From Henningerozyma blattae CBS 6284 (lineage: Eukaryota > Ascomycota > Saccharomycetes > Saccharomycetales > Saccharomycetaceae): DNA of 64,000 nucleotides. The position numbers and the translations under genes were made by a program. The DNA is taken from contig NC_020188.1 of the NCBI RefSeq assembly GCF_000315915.1, positions 451,501 to 515,500 of the forward strand, given 5' to 3'. Below are positions 1 through 10,026 of the stretch, one piece after another (the stretch's first letter is position 1; each line of letters begins with the position of its first letter). The notes under the pieces are model-generated. The model saw only the letters and a program-made list of their open reading frames with translations, was not told the origin of the DNA and did no database searches.

Positions 1-1671
1 CGTCAACCAGCTGAAGTCTCTATTGCTGAAAAGAATGCTTATGTCGAAGATATTATCAAGATCTTAGAAATGGAAAAATATGCTGATGCTATTGTTGGTG
101 TTGCTGGTGAAGGTTTAAACGTTGAACAGAGAAAGAGATTAACCATTGGTGTTGAATTAGCTGCTAAACCTAAATTATTGGTCTTTTTGGATGAACCTAC
201 TTCTGGTTTAGATTCTCAAACTGCTTGGGCTATTTGTCAATTGATGAGAAAATTATGTAATCAAGGTCAAGCTATCTTATGTACTATCCATCAGCCATCT
301 GCTATCCTAATGCAAGAATTTGATCGTTTATTATTTATGCAAAGAGGTGGTCAAACTTGTTATTTCGGTGAATTGGGTGAAGGTTGTCATAAGATGATTG
401 ATTATTTCGAAAGTCATGGTTCTCACAAATGTCCTCCAGATGCTAACCCTGCTGAATGGATGTTAGAGGTTGTTGGTGCTGCTCCAGGTTCTCATGCTAA
501 TCAAGATTATCACGAAGTTTGGAGAAATTCCGAAGAATATCAAGCTGTACAAAGGGAATTGGATTGGATGGAAACTGAATTACCTAAAAAGAGTACTGGT
601 ACTGATGAAAACCTTCATAAGGAATTTGCCACTAATTTAACTTATCAATGTAAGATCGTTATCATTCGTCTATTCCAACAATATTGGAGAACTCCTGATT
701 ATTTATGGTCCAAGTTCATCTTAACTGCTATTAATCAGTTGTTCATTGGTTTCACTTTCTTTAAAGCTGATAGATCCATGCAAGGTTTACAAAATCAAAT
801 GTTATCCATTTTCATGTTCTTAGTTTGTTTCAACCCATTGTTACAACAATATTTGCCATCTTTTGTTCAACAAAGAGATCTATATGAAGTCAGAGAACGT
901 CCATCAAGAACTTTCTCTTGGATCGCCTTTATTGTTGCCCAAATTGTCGTTGAAATCCCTTGGAATATCTTAGCCGGTACCCTTGCTTATTTCATCTACT
1001 ACTATCCTGTTGGTTTCTACTCGAACGCTTCAAAAGCTGGTCAACTACATGAAAGAGGAGCTTTGTTCTGGTTATACTGTATTGCCTATTACGTCTACAT
1101 CGGTTCCATGGGTATCTTTGTCATCACTTGGAATCAAGTCGCTGAATCTGCTGCTCATTTCGGTTCTCTATTGTTCACTCTAGCTTTATCCTTCTGTGGT
1201 GTTATGGTTACCAAAGAGGCTATGCCACGTTTCTGGATTTTCATGTATAGAGTTTCTCCATTAACTTACGTTGTTGAAGGTCTATTGGCTACTGGTGTCG
1301 CCAATGTTGATATCCAATGTTCTGATTATGAATTCACCAAATTCACTCCTCCTGAAGGTCAAACTTGTGGTCAATACATGTCTCCATTCATCAAGAACAT
1401 GGGCACTGGTTATTTGCAAGATCCAAACGCCACCGACATGTGCCATTACTGTTCTTTCTCTTACACAAATGATTACTTATCTCAAGTCTTTGTCTCGTAC
1501 CATCACAGATGGAGAAACTGGGGGATCTTCTTGGGTTTCATCTGCTTTGATTTCGCCGCAGGTATTTCTTCTACTGGTACACCAGAGTTCCAAAGAAATC
1601 TTTCAACAAGAAGAAGTAAGGACTTCCGTGTGTTTTCTGTTTTTTTTTATTCACACCTCATTTTAATATAG
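1..1671 (+). CDS. PDR5: PDR5/PDR15-type pleiotropic drug ABC transporter, 3' part, apparent C-terminal frameshift
   Basis: The 5' part lies outside the window; the frame is open from base 1. The product is the second half of a full-size PDR-subfamily (ABCG) plasma-membrane exporter that pumps drugs and lipids out of the cell. Visible in order: the degenerate second-NBD signature LNVEQRKRLTIG, Walker B LLVFLDEPTSGLDS, the H-loop CTIHQPS, then the second membrane domain with hydrophobic segments and the QLHERGALFW and MPRFWIFMYRVSPLTY blocks typical of Pdr5. Identity to Pdr5 is high up to FDFAAG, near codon 497. From base 1563 the +2 frame reads YFFYWYTRVPKK and stops at 1617-1619, matching the family C-terminus, whereas the frame as written runs on to 1671 with unrelated residues. 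One base therefore appears to be missing near 1563. PDR5 and PDR15 are duplicates, so the symbol is approximate. Confidence 0.93.
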   Translation, partial: RQPAEVSIAEKNAYVEDIIKILEMEKYADAIVGVAGEGLNVEQRKRLTIGVELAAKPKLLVFLDEPTSGLDSQTAWAICQLMRKLCNQGQAILCTIHQPSAILMQEFDRLLFMQRGGQTCYFGELGEGCHKMIDYFESHGSHKCPPDANPAEWMLEVVGAAPGSHANQDYHEVWRNSEEYQAVQRELDWMETELPKKSTGTDENLHKEFATNLTYQCKIVIIRLFQQYWRTPDYLWSKFILTAINQLFIGFTFFKADRSMQGLQNQMLSIFMFLVCFNPLLQQYLPSFVQQRDLYEVRERPSRTFSWIAFIVAQIVVEIPWNILAGTLAYFIYYYPVGFYSNASKAGQLHERGALFWLYCIAYYVYIGSMGIFVITWNQVAESAAHFGSLLFTLALSFCGVMVTKEAMPRFWIFMYRVSPLTYVVEGLLATGVANVDIQCSDYEFTKFTPPEGQTCGQYMSPFIKNMGTGYLQDPNATDMCHYCSFSYTNDYLSQVFVSYHHRWRNWGIFLGFICFDFAAGISSTGTPEFQRNLSTRRSKDFRVFSVFFYSHLILI

Positions 1672-2298
1672 ATTTTGCATTGTACATTAATCATTCATTA
1701 ATTTTGAATTCATTATTATTATCACTATTTTTTTTCTATGCTTTTATTCCTCTCCTCACATGATTACCCACTTTTTCAAGTTCTTTACTACTTCTACTCT
1801 TAGTATTATTTCCAAAAACTCAAAAAAACAACAATTAATAAATAAACTTATATAAATACCCATTGTGTATATCCTCGTCTAATATAATAAACATTTTTTA
1901 CTTTTATCAATCTGTATTATCCTTAGTATTATCTACTATATGTTTCTTTGTATTTACTGTCACGTCGGCGTTTCTGGCGTCTGTTGCGATGCCACACGCG
2001 CAAAATAAATCCTGCGTCATCGCATCACCAACAACATATAAAAGCGGGTCATTTTTCAGTCGCGAAATTTTCAAGACCCTCTCTCGGGTTGTCTTATAAG
2101 TAGAAAAAAAAAAAAGACATATCACGCGCCCAGAAACTCCAGCAGCAACTATCATTCACCATACTTAAGGAATTGCCAATAAGACATAATATAATTAATA
2201 ATAATAATAAATATAATAAAAATAATAATAATATATTAATTTTTTTTTAGAATTTTAAAACCCTTAATTTCTATTCTTTGTTTTTAATATAATTAATT
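1672..2298. other. Intergenic region, PDR5-like 3' end to NCB2 promoter
   Basis: No gene is seen. The stretch holds the 3' flank of the transporter gene, a GC-richer patch near 1960-2100, and then AT-rich (TAA/ATA)n low-complexity sequence directly before NCB2. Short overlapping reading frames on both strands have no recognisable content. Confidence 0.6.
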
Positions 2299-2793
2299 AT
2301 GCCAATTGACTCAGATGAGGTATCCTTGCCTCGTGCTACCGTGCAAAAAATTATCTCAGAAGTACTCGACCCAGAGTATACTTTCTCTAAAGAAGCTCGT
2401 GAAATAATAACTAAATCTGGTATAGAATTCTTAATGATTCTGTCATCAATGGCTTCTGAAATGGCTGATAATGATTGCAAGAAAACTATTGCTCCAGAAC
2501 ATGTCATTAAGGCCTTGACTGAGTTAGAATATAACCAGTTCATCCCTTTTCTACAACAAAGATTATACGAATATAAAGGTACTCAAAAAGTTAAAGAAAA
2601 GAGAGATGATAAATTTAAAAAATCAGGTCTTTCAGAAGAGGAATTACTACGACAACAAGAGGAATTATTTAGACAGTCAAGATCAAGGTTAAATAATAAT
2701 GTGGTGATGAAAAAAATAGTAGTGATAATAATAGCGTGGATTCATAATAAAATTCACTCATATTTATTTTATATTTTTGCCTTCTTTATTTAA
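2299..2793 (+). CDS. NCB2: NC2 beta (DR1-type) TBP-regulating histone-fold subunit, C-terminus possibly frameshifted
   Basis: This is the beta subunit of negative cofactor 2, which binds TBP on promoter DNA together with Bur6 and represses or tunes RNA polymerase II transcription. The N-terminal 100 residues form a histone fold (LPRATVQKIISEVLD, FLMILSSMASEMADN, IAPEHVIKALTELEY), followed by the conserved KFKKSGLSEEELLRQQEELF helix. The protein matches the yeast family through RLNNN, near residue 136. After that the frame encodes a hydrophobic tail unlike NC2 beta. Adding one base to the seven-A run at 2710-2716 would give a short polar tail ending DNNSVDS and stopping at 2745-2747. S. cerevisiae NCB2 is, from memory, interrupted by an intron near its start; no intron is needed here. 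The start is the first ATG and begins the conserved N-terminus. Confidence 0.93.
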   Translation: MPIDSDEVSLPRATVQKIISEVLDPEYTFSKEAREIITKSGIEFLMILSSMASEMADNDCKKTIAPEHVIKALTELEYNQFIPFLQQRLYEYKGTQKVKEKRDDKFKKSGLSEEELLRQQEELFRQSRSRLNNNVVMKKIVVIIIAWIHNKIHSYLFYIFAFFI

Positions 2794-3230
2794 TTCATTT
2801 TCAAGCTGAACACCAATTTTTTTTAACTCATTTCAAATTTTTTCTAAGACTCTCTACTCATTTCTACTCATTATTTAATCTAATCAATTCCATATGTCAT
2901 TTTGTTACACTCTACATGCACTTCTAATTCGGGGGAAAGGTTATTATTATTATTATTATTATTTTTTTTTTAACTCTTTTATTTAACTTTTTATTAATTT
3001 TTTTTTCTTATTATAAACTTCATATATATATATATATTTTTAATAATTTTTAGTGCATTTTTATGATTACAAAACAAGAAAGCTTTACATTTCCTATAGT
3101 TATCAAATATATTTTATGAGAAATCTTTGGCATACGTTTAAAGTTTAAAAAACGACAATTCGAAAAAAACAAACAAACTATAACTCAAAGAATTAAGTTG
3201 CAACCATATATATATCTATATATATAAGAA
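2794..3230. other. Intergenic region with simple repeats, NCB2 to SMP3
   Basis: No gene is seen. It contains a (TTA)n microsatellite at about 2941-2963 running into a T tract, and two (TA)n tracts near 3029 and 3208. The second lies directly before the SMP3 start. Confidence 0.6.
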
Positions 3231-4820
3231 ATGCAATACAAGTTTATCATCTTCATTTCCATTGGATTAATAATAACAACCCAACCTTCATATATTCATC
3301 CAGATGAACACTTCCAATCATTAGAAATATTATCAAATTTATTCTTTAATATTAAAGGAACCATACCTTGGGAATTTAATCCACTTCATTCAGCAAGAAG
3401 TTATGTACCTCTTTTACTCAATTATTCCCCATTTTTCCTTCTGATAAAATCATTCCCAATTTTAAAGACACCTTCTATAATCCTATATGGTTCAAGATTA
3501 ATAAATCTTTCGATATTCCTTTTAACAATTTTCTATATTTTGAATTTAAAGAAAATTACAAAATATTTCATCCTAACTTCATTTGTTACTTTTACTTTAC
3601 AATCACATACTTTTTCAAATTCTTTAGAAACAATTATATTATTATGGGTATTAAATTTATATTCAAAGAATATTGACAAGAGTTCCAAATCATTTGCAAA
3701 TTCAATTTGGATTGGTACATTAATTTCATTGGGGGTTTTTAATAGAATGACCTTCCCTGCGTTTATTCTATTACCTTCCATTTATATGCTATTTACTTAC
3801 TATGCATATAATATATTCTCATTGATCATCATCGTATCTTCCTTTTTAACAACATCCTGTCTTTGCATATTAATTGATTCCAAAATATATGGAGCCAAAA
3901 AGAATATTTTCATTATTACACCATTGAACAATTTTTTATATAATTTATACGTACAAAATTTGAAATTACATGGGTTACATGCTTGGTATACTCATTTACT
4001 CATAAATTTACCTCAATTGGTGGGACCTTTAATTATTATTTTGCCATGGTCTATATTCCAAATATTATCCAATATTCGTCAAAAAACTATGCAAAATTCA
4101 TCAGAGCAAAAGAGAAAATATTTTATCACTTTATCTTCTTTATCACTTATTGGTTCATTAATGTTACTTTCATTGTTTAAACATCAAGAATTGAGGTTTT
4201 TAACACCATTAATGCCATTAATAATTATCGTCATTTTGGAACCCTTTACGAAATCAAAATATAATAAATTTTTGAATTCTAATAAATTATGTTATCTAAA
4301 AATTTCATGGATTTTATTCAATTTTTTCATGTCTTTATTATTAGGCTGTTTCCACCAAACTGGTATAATAAAATATATATCTACTTTTCAATCGAACAAC
4401 ATAACTCCCCAAACTCAAGATTCAATAGGCATTCATATTTGGTGGAAAACTTACTCACCTCCTACATGGATGTATTTAAATCAAAATTTAATAGTTTCTA
4501 CAACAACCATAAAATCTGATATTGAAACAATTGATGATATTAATTTTGATATTTTACAAAATCATATTATTGATTTAAAGGGTTCTGATATAAATCTTTT
4601 GAACGATACTTTACATACTTACTTAATGAATGATACCCTCAACAATGCCACTTTAATTTTACCCAGGTCTGTTACTAGTAAACTAATAAACTTAAAGGAT
4701 AACTTTGTTTTCACGCAAATTTATTCAACTAATGTACATCTTGATCTAGATCATATAGATTTTGACGACTTATCTAGTTTGTATCCAGGCCTTATTGCAT
4801 ATTCCGTAAGACATAAATAA
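3231..4820 (+). CDS. SMP3: GPI mannosyltransferase 4 (GT22 family)
   Basis: This multi-pass ER membrane enzyme adds the fourth, side-branching mannose to the GPI-anchor precursor, using dolichol-phosphate mannose. The N-terminus has a hydrophobic segment followed by the GT22 luminal motif in QPSYIHPDEHFQSLEIL, where the His-Pro-Asp-Glu is the catalytic-loop signature. It continues with TIPWEFNP and ARSYVPL, as in Smp3. Roughly ten hydrophobic segments follow, with KHQELRFLTPLMPL, the conserved GT22 luminal block, near residues 315-335. At 529 residues it is close to yeast Smp3 (about 516). Alg12, Alg9 and Gpi10 share the fold. The Smp3-like N-terminus and the nearby SPP2, PNO1, ELG1 and THI80 (its neighbours on yeast chromosome XV) favour SMP3. 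Confidence 0.88.
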   Translation: MQYKFIIFISIGLIITTQPSYIHPDEHFQSLEILSNLFFNIKGTIPWEFNPLHSARSYVPLLLNYSPFFLLIKSFPILKTPSIILYGSRLINLSIFLLTIFYILNLKKITKYFILTSFVTFTLQSHTFSNSLETIILLWVLNLYSKNIDKSSKSFANSIWIGTLISLGVFNRMTFPAFILLPSIYMLFTYYAYNIFSLIIIVSSFLTTSCLCILIDSKIYGAKKNIFIITPLNNFLYNLYVQNLKLHGLHAWYTHLLINLPQLVGPLIIILPWSIFQILSNIRQKTMQNSSEQKRKYFITLSSLSLIGSLMLLSLFKHQELRFLTPLMPLIIIVILEPFTKSKYNKFLNSNKLCYLKISWILFNFFMSLLLGCFHQTGIIKYISTFQSNNITPQTQDSIGIHIWWKTYSPPTWMYLNQNLIVSTTTIKSDIETIDDINFDILQNHIIDLKGSDINLLNDTLHTYLMNDTLNNATLILPRSVTSKLINLKDNFVFTQIYSTNVHLDLDHIDFDDLSSLYPGLIAYSVRHK

Positions 4821-5312
4821 TTAATTAGGCATTATAAACTTTAATAATTCAGTTATAAGATAACATTACTCTTACACTTTTTATGGAAGAACATTATATT
4901 ATCAGTTTTTTTTGTTTTTTTTTTGTTGTTTTGTATACAGATAAATTATATATACAAAATATGCACCTATATAAGAATTTAAGACAAATATCAAAACGAA
5001 TATTGTATATATTATTTCAAATTCTACTTGAAAAAAAAGTAATAATAATAATAATATAAAATAGTTCTTATGAGTATTTTCCAGAATTGACATCAATATA
5101 TTAATTACTATTAGATGGTCAGAGTGAATCCTTTTAAATTTTTGAACTTGACTAGAATTTATGAAATATTTGTAAAAAAATTTGGGATTGTCTCTGCAGT
5201 TTAATTGGTATATTAAGGACTAGTTTTTAATCTCATTTGCTTTTCTTTTTCTTATTATTATATTTGTTTTTAGTTTGAAATTGAATATTTTGCCATAGCT
5301 ATGACTAATCGA
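4821..5312. other. Convergent intergenic region, SMP3/RPT3
   Basis: No gene is seen. This is the shared 3' flank of two converging genes, with T-rich tracts near 4905-4930 and an (ATA)n tract near 5040-5057 that could serve 3' end formation. Confidence 0.55.
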
Positions 5313-6602
5313 TTATTTGTAAAATTCAAATTTATCAACATCGCTATCTGACTTGACTTGGGAAGCATATGCCTCTTCTAAATCATTTTGTAGGATAACA
5401 TATCTATTTTTCCTTACTGCACGCAAACCTGCTTCTTGCATGATAGCAGCAATAGTAGCACCAGATAAGGAATCGTTTCTAATAATTAGAGAATCTAAAT
5501 CTGCTTCTGGAGCTAATGACATTTTGGCTGCAATTGTACCAAAAATCAAACGACGTTCACGCCTGTCACGTAAAGAAGGAAACTCGATTTTTCTATCTAA
5601 TCTACCAGGCCTTAATAAGGCAGGATCTAAGGTATCTGCTCTATTTGTTGCCATAATGACTTTAACATTTGTAGATTGATCAAAACCATCCATTTGAGTT
5701 AATAATTCAATTAAAATACGTTGAACTTCTCTATCTGAACCTGTTTGGGCATCAAAACGTTTTGTAGCAATAGAATCAACTTCATCAATGAAAATAATCG
5801 ATGGTGCATTTTCTCTTGCCAACCTAAAGACATCACGGACCATTCTTGGACCTTCACCCAAATATTTATGTACAAATTCAGAACCATTCACTCTGATAAA
5901 AGCTGCATTTGTACTATTTGCAACAGCTTTAACTAACATAGTTTTACCAGTACCTGGAGGACCATATAATAAAACACCACTTGGAGGATCAATACCAATT
6001 TGTTCATATAAATCGGCTTGAACTAAAGGTAATTCTACTGCTTCTCTAATTTCCTGTTTTTGCATGTCTAAACCACCAACGTCAGCGTAAGTAACGTCTG
6101 GTTTTTCGCCAGAGCCTAAAATCGATATACTGGAGTCTGAATCTGGCGGTAAAATATCAACTAGCGCATTTGAATGACGATGCAAAGCAACTGACATTGA
6201 AGGCTTTAATAATTCACGATCTAAAGTGGATAATATTCTGACCACATAACTCATACCTGTGGTACTTGAAACAATACCTGTATTTTCATCAATTGGCTCT
6301 AAGAATTGCCCTATGACTAAAGGAACAGATTGAATCCTTTTAACTTCCTCTTGTGCTCTTAATAATTCTCGTCTTAAATGACGTTGTTCATCTTTAATAT
6401 ACTCTTCTTGTAAAATGATCAATTCTAATTCTTTTTCTAGTCTTTTCAACTTTAAGTAAATATCTGAAGTTCCATTATTTTGATTATTGCCTGTAGATTT
6501 ATTTAATTGTGCTAAAAGAGATGCAAATGTTTTTTGATTACTTGAGGATTCTTTTAAATCTGTTAACTTTTCATTACTTGTAGATATTCCCAATTCTTCC
6601 AT
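5313..6602 (-). CDS. RPT3: 26S proteasome regulatory ATPase Rpt3
   Basis: One of six AAA ATPases in the base of the 19S regulatory particle, it unfolds ubiquitinated substrates and feeds them into the 20S core. Visible: an N-terminal coiled coil (about residues 47-90), the OB-fold region, Walker A GPPGTGKT (214-221), Walker B IIFIDE (269-274), the second region of homology including [21 protein letters not shown], and a C-terminal HbYX-type tail FYK that docks into the 20S alpha ring. At 429 residues it is nearly collinear with yeast Rpt3 (428). The first ATG starts the conserved MEELGI. A PACE box about 210 bases upstream points to Rpn4 control. In S. cerevisiae RPT3 is next to SHE9, as it is here. 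Confidence 0.98.
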   Translation of the reverse strand: MEELGISTSNEKLTDLKESSSNQKTFASLLAQLNKSTGNNQNNGTSDIYLKLKRLEKELELIILQEEYIKDEQRHLRRELLRAQEEVKRIQSVPLVIGQFLEPIDENTGIVSSTTGMSYVVRILSTLDRELLKPSMSVALHRHSNALVDILPPDSDSSISILGSGEKPDVTYADVGGLDMQKQEIREAVELPLVQADLYEQIGIDPPSGVLLYGPPGTGKTMLVKAVANSTNAAFIRVNGSEFVHKYLGEGPRMVRDVFRLARENAPSIIFIDEVDSIATKRFDAQTGSDREVQRILIELLTQMDGFDQSTNVKVIMATNRADTLDPALLRPGRLDRKIEFPSLRDRRERRLIFGTIAAKMSLAPEADLDSLIIRNDSLSGATIAAIMQEAGLRAVRKNRYVILQNDLEEAYASQVKSDSDVDKFEFYK

Positions 6603-7142
6603 TATTGCTTAATATTTCTATTTAAATGACTGATAAATGAGTGCGGAAGATAAAAAAAACACAATTATTAAAAATATTCAGTATATTATATGTGCCTCAA
6701 CCTGATTGCTAAATCTAAGTTATATTTTTCTATTTTGGAAATAAAAGTTTTAAAACTCTAAAACCTTTAATGAATCCTTTAAAATCTATTTAACATGATG
6801 CTAACTATCTTTTGCCACCCTGAGATGCTTGAGGCTACCAAAAACGTGACTTCGCCCGAAGCATCTCGGAGTGAGAAAAACAAAAAAAAAAATTGTAAAA
6901 AGTAAGTGACATTAAAAAAGGAAGTGAATTAATGACACCGCTACAGAGGAGACTAGAGCTTATAGGTTTAAAGCCAATATTTTAAAGTTTATGCTTTCAG
7001 AATATTAAAGATGTAATATATATACAAAGAAGGCTTATATAGTTGAATACATGTACATATAGGTAGAATTCTTTATAAGGTCTAGATGTATTGTTTTTAG
7101 TTATGAATAATAATAAGAGGTTGGCAGAATTGCTATAATCCG
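6603..7142. other. RPT3 promoter region and SHE9 3' flank
   Basis: No gene is seen in these 540 bases. The stretch holds the PACE box, a 9-bp inverted repeat (6822-6830 and 6859-6867) and A-rich tracts. Confidence 0.6.
6811..6819 (-). promoter_or_regulatory. PACE box (Rpn4 site) of RPT3
   Basis: The plus strand reads TTTGCCACC, which is GGTGGCAAA on the coding strand of RPT3. This is an exact match to the proteasome-associated control element bound by the transcription factor Rpn4. It lies about 210 bases upstream of the RPT3 start codon, in the right place for an upstream activating site. Confidence 0.85.
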
Positions 7143-8576
7143 TTAACTGGCAGATCTTAGGAGAGATGTAAATACAGTACCGATTAAGAAAGAAAGCCCT
7201 GAAAATATGTAGATGTCCAATGATCTCAATGAATTCTGCGCGTTAAGGTGTGATAGATCTAGATTTCTAAAACGGGCAGAAATAGAATTGATAATCACCA
7301 TACTACTAAAGAATGCGTATTTGACTACGTCGAATAAGTCATTTAGCGAGCGAATGTCTTTGATGGAGATTTTAGAAGACTCATATTCATTTATTTCATT
7401 GATAACTGGTATATGGTTAGCGTCATTCAATGTATTTTTCTTTTCAGTTGGATTTTTCAGAACTTCTACACTTTTCGTCATATTTAAAGTATTATCCTCT
7501 TGAATTATTTTTTCCCCATCCTCTGAATTTTCAGGGGTATTTACTAGTCCTACATGATCTTTAGAAAATTGTTCCAAAGCAACTTTAACCTTATCTTCGA
7601 AAGATCTTGTTAAACGACGCCTTTTCCATGGTTCTAACAGAAGCTGGAAAACTGTAAACAGTAAAATATTGACTCCCATCAGGATAAATGTACCCCAGGT
7701 AGAAGTTCTCCTAATCTTATCGGACCAAATTTGTTCCTCATGATACCTTGTCAGTATAGCCCTGTACAAATCATCATTTAATTGTTCTTGCTTTATTTCA
7801 ATTTCATTAACTAATACTTTCAATCTTTCTTCCTCCTTTAAATTATTTGCATCTTCCTTATAAACTTTGGTAAATATTTCTAAATCACTCGGTGACCATG
7901 TACTTTTTCTCTGCAACAATTCGTTCAGTTTTTTCTGAGAAGCATCTTTACGGTGCTTGGAAGTCAAGTGTTGTAATTTAGTTGCTTTTAGTTCTTGCTT
8001 AGTGGATTCTAATTGAGATTCCATTAATTCGATGCTATTTCTCAATTTTTGAATACCAGAATAACCTGTTACATCATTTAAAGCCTTTGTTGCCGTAAAT
8101 ATCGTCTCTTGCAACGAATCTAAATAAAATTCTAACTTTCTACTCCAAGTTCTTCTATGAAGTTCTCTCTCAGAGGGTAGATTCTCAATCTTATCGTTAG
8201 TTTGTAAATCGGTGTTATATGTTAACCGCTTATCCGAGGCCTCTTTTTCCTGTTCTAACAATTTTTTATTGGCCTCTTGAATCGAATGTTTAGCAAATCG
8301 CAGATGCTTCAATAATTCTAACATAGTAGCATTACAGTTAGTCTTAGTTTGATGTATTTTTGTCTTCAGACTATTCCACTTCTTGTCATTGATAAATTTG
8401 TCAACGTTGTTAGTAAATTGTGACTTTTTCTCACTGAATTGAATTCTATTCTGATGAAAATAGGCTTTTTGAGTAGGCAGTAGTCTTCTTTTAATTAGCA
8501 AAACATGTATAGGATAAATAGTGCGATTGGATCCAAATGTATCTTTCCTAAGCAAATGGTTCTGGATTAATTTCAT
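7143..8576 (-). CDS. SHE9: She9/Mdm33 mitochondrial inner-membrane protein
   Basis: She9 (Mdm33) sits in the mitochondrial inner membrane and is needed for normal mitochondrial shape, probably acting in inner-membrane fission or remodelling. The sequence has a basic, Ser/Asn-rich N-terminus suited to a mitochondrial presequence and a long coiled-coil middle (about residues 50-290) rich in Glu, Lys and Leu. A transmembrane segment follows ([19 protein letters not shown], about 297-318), then a charged linker and a second hydrophobic segment at the extreme C-terminus ([19 protein letters not shown]). At 477 residues it is close to yeast She9 (about 456). Adjacency to RPT3 in the same orientation matches yeast chromosome IV. 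The start is the first ATG and precedes the presequence-like stretch. Confidence 0.9.
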   Translation of the reverse strand: MKLIQNHLLRKDTFGSNRTIYPIHVLLIKRRLLPTQKAYFHQNRIQFSEKKSQFTNNVDKFINDKKWNSLKTKIHQTKTNCNATMLELLKHLRFAKHSIQEANKKLLEQEKEASDKRLTYNTDLQTNDKIENLPSERELHRRTWSRKLEFYLDSLQETIFTATKALNDVTGYSGIQKLRNSIELMESQLESTKQELKATKLQHLTSKHRKDASQKKLNELLQRKSTWSPSDLEIFTKVYKEDANNLKEEERLKVLVNEIEIKQEQLNDDLYRAILTRYHEEQIWSDKIRRTSTWGTFILMGVNILLFTVFQLLLEPWKRRRLTRSFEDKVKVALEQFSKDHVGLVNTPENSEDGEKIIQEDNTLNMTKSVEVLKNPTEKKNTLNDANHIPVINEINEYESSKISIKDIRSLNDLFDVVKYAFFSSMVIINSISARFRNLDLSHLNAQNSLRSLDIYIFSGLSFLIGTVFTSLLRSAS

Positions 8577-8907
8577 ATTTTTAATTTTCTTATATTAAAT
8601 CCACATCTATCAAAACCTATTATGCAATATAATATTTATTAATAATGGCAACAAGTATTAGACTAGACGCTTAACTATTAATCTTTTTAGATACTTCCCA
8701 TAGTTTTTTTTTAAAAATAACACATTTGTATTAAAACATTTAATTAAATAACCTTTTCGGGTTTCTAAATTGAAGATTAACTAATTCCATAATCATTAAA
8801 AAAGTTCCAGCTCTACGCCTAAAAAAGACATTGGAATACTATTAGATATTTAACTGAGTTAATTCATCGAATAATACTACATTCTATATCCCTACTGAAA
8901 AACTAAA
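8577..8907. other. Divergent promoter region SHE9/SPP2
   Basis: This AT-rich divergent intergenic stretch of 331 bases holds no gene. It must contain both promoters; no specific factor site is convincing. Confidence 0.5.
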
Positions 8908-9600
8908 ATGAATGGAGTTTCAATCAGTTTAAGTTCATCCGTAGCCAAGAAAAAAGTAATTAAGAAGAACAAGAAGAAAGTCACAAAAGGAAAAAAAATT
9001 GGTAATAATATTTTCCAAGATGATGAAGTTGAAATAGAAAGAAAGAATGATAAAATAAGTTTAAGTGTTCTTGAAAAACACGTAGAGTCGGAGCAAACTG
9101 ATAAAACAGAAAAGGATGAATTGGTAATCAAACCCAAGGATCTTTCCAATAAACGTATTTTCCCTATTAATAAAATCACAAAAGAAAGTAGCCATCCGTA
9201 TGGGTTGATAGAACCAACATGTGGTAATAAAATAGAAAAACAGAATTCTCTGCCTCAGATAATTACTTATGATGAACTTCTTCAAAAAGAATTGGAACAA
9301 TTACCAAAGGAAACTAAACAGGAAGAATATGATGAAGTTCCAGTTGAAGAATTTGGTGCAGCTTTACTGCGAGGTATGGGCTGGAATGGTAAAGATGACA
9401 ATGATACTACAGTGAATAAGCAATTCGGGGGAGTATCACTATCAGAACAACTTGCTCCCAAACCTGCGTTTTTAGGTATTGGCGCAAAACCGGCTCTCTC
9501 ATCAACAGCAGGAGATGGCAAAGGAACATTTAATCATAAACCCAAAGTAGACTCCGATGATTCATTCTTGCCAATTAAAAAGGTTGAGAAAACTGAGTAG
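8908..9600 (+). CDS. SPP2: Spp2-type G-patch splicing factor
   Basis: Spp2 activates the DEAH helicase Prp2 in the spliceosome before the first catalytic step, through its G-patch. The G-patch core is EEFGAALLRGMGW (about residues 148-160), preceded by VPVEEFG exactly as in yeast Spp2. The N-terminal half is lysine-rich and low in complexity (residues 10-35) and likely disordered. Further Gly-containing blocks (PAFLGIGAKP) follow. At 230 residues it is somewhat longer than yeast Spp2 (about 185), mostly in the N-terminal part. It neighbours SMP3 and PNO1 on the ancestral track, as on yeast chromosome XV. The start ATG at 8908 is the first in frame. Confidence 0.88.
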   Translation: MNGVSISLSSSVAKKKVIKKNKKKVTKGKKIGNNIFQDDEVEIERKNDKISLSVLEKHVESEQTDKTEKDELVIKPKDLSNKRIFPINKITKESSHPYGLIEPTCGNKIEKQNSLPQIITYDELLQKELEQLPKETKQEEYDEVPVEEFGAALLRGMGWNGKDDNDTTVNKQFGGVSLSEQLAPKPAFLGIGAKPALSSTAGDGKGTFNHKPKVDSDDSFLPIKKVEKTE

Positions 9601-10026
9601 GTAAACTAATTAAGCTACTAACTTTTCAGACTTCTTTAATTACATACTTTCTCAAAACCAATACATTTATTCGTGAATGATTAGAAGAGTAGTCAATAAA
9701 GAACTAAATTTGATATCACTAGAAAATATAAAAGTTTAAAATATGAATAATACATTATATTTTAGGGGGTTTGCCATTTACTAGTGCATACTCTATATCC
9801 TGGCCTGATCACTAGTCACGTGTATTCCGTGGAAAATTTTTAGAAGTCATCGCATCTCATCCTAAAAGAAAAAATAAAGTCCACTTCTATCTCTTACAAA
9901 AAATATGGCAAAAAAAGGCTTTATTTAACAAAGTGAATACTATTTTTAACTATCAGCTCAGATCGTTAGAGATTTAGCAAAGCTTCAGCTCAGTAGCATA
10001 TATACACATATTTTGCAACTAATACG
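9601..10026. other. SPP2 3' flank and PNO1 promoter region
   Basis: No gene is seen. It holds a TACTAAC box followed closely by TTTTCAG just after the SPP2 stop, but no matching donor. Closer to PNO1 are a CACGTG site (TCACGTG, 9816-9822) and the RRPE/PAC-like words described separately. Confidence 0.55.
9832..9861 (+). promoter_or_regulatory. RRPE-like and PAC-like elements of PNO1
   Basis: GAAAATTTTT at 9832-9841 resembles the ribosomal RNA processing element. CTCATC at 9856-9861 is the core of the PAC box (GATGAG on the other strand), although the flanking bases are not the full PAC consensus. The pair lies about 165-195 bases before the PNO1 start and is the usual promoter signature of ribosome-biogenesis genes. 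Confidence 0.5.

Noticed and set aside
1907..2155. Short frames on both strands of the NCB2 upstream region
   Set aside because: They overlap each other on opposite strands, have no known relatives and lie in a promoter.
9616..9629. TACTAAC followed by TTTTCAG just after the SPP2 stop, an intron-end signature
   Set aside because: No suitable GTATGT donor lies at a sensible distance. A donor-like GTATGG at 9374 would delete part of the G-patch, and the downstream frames are very short.
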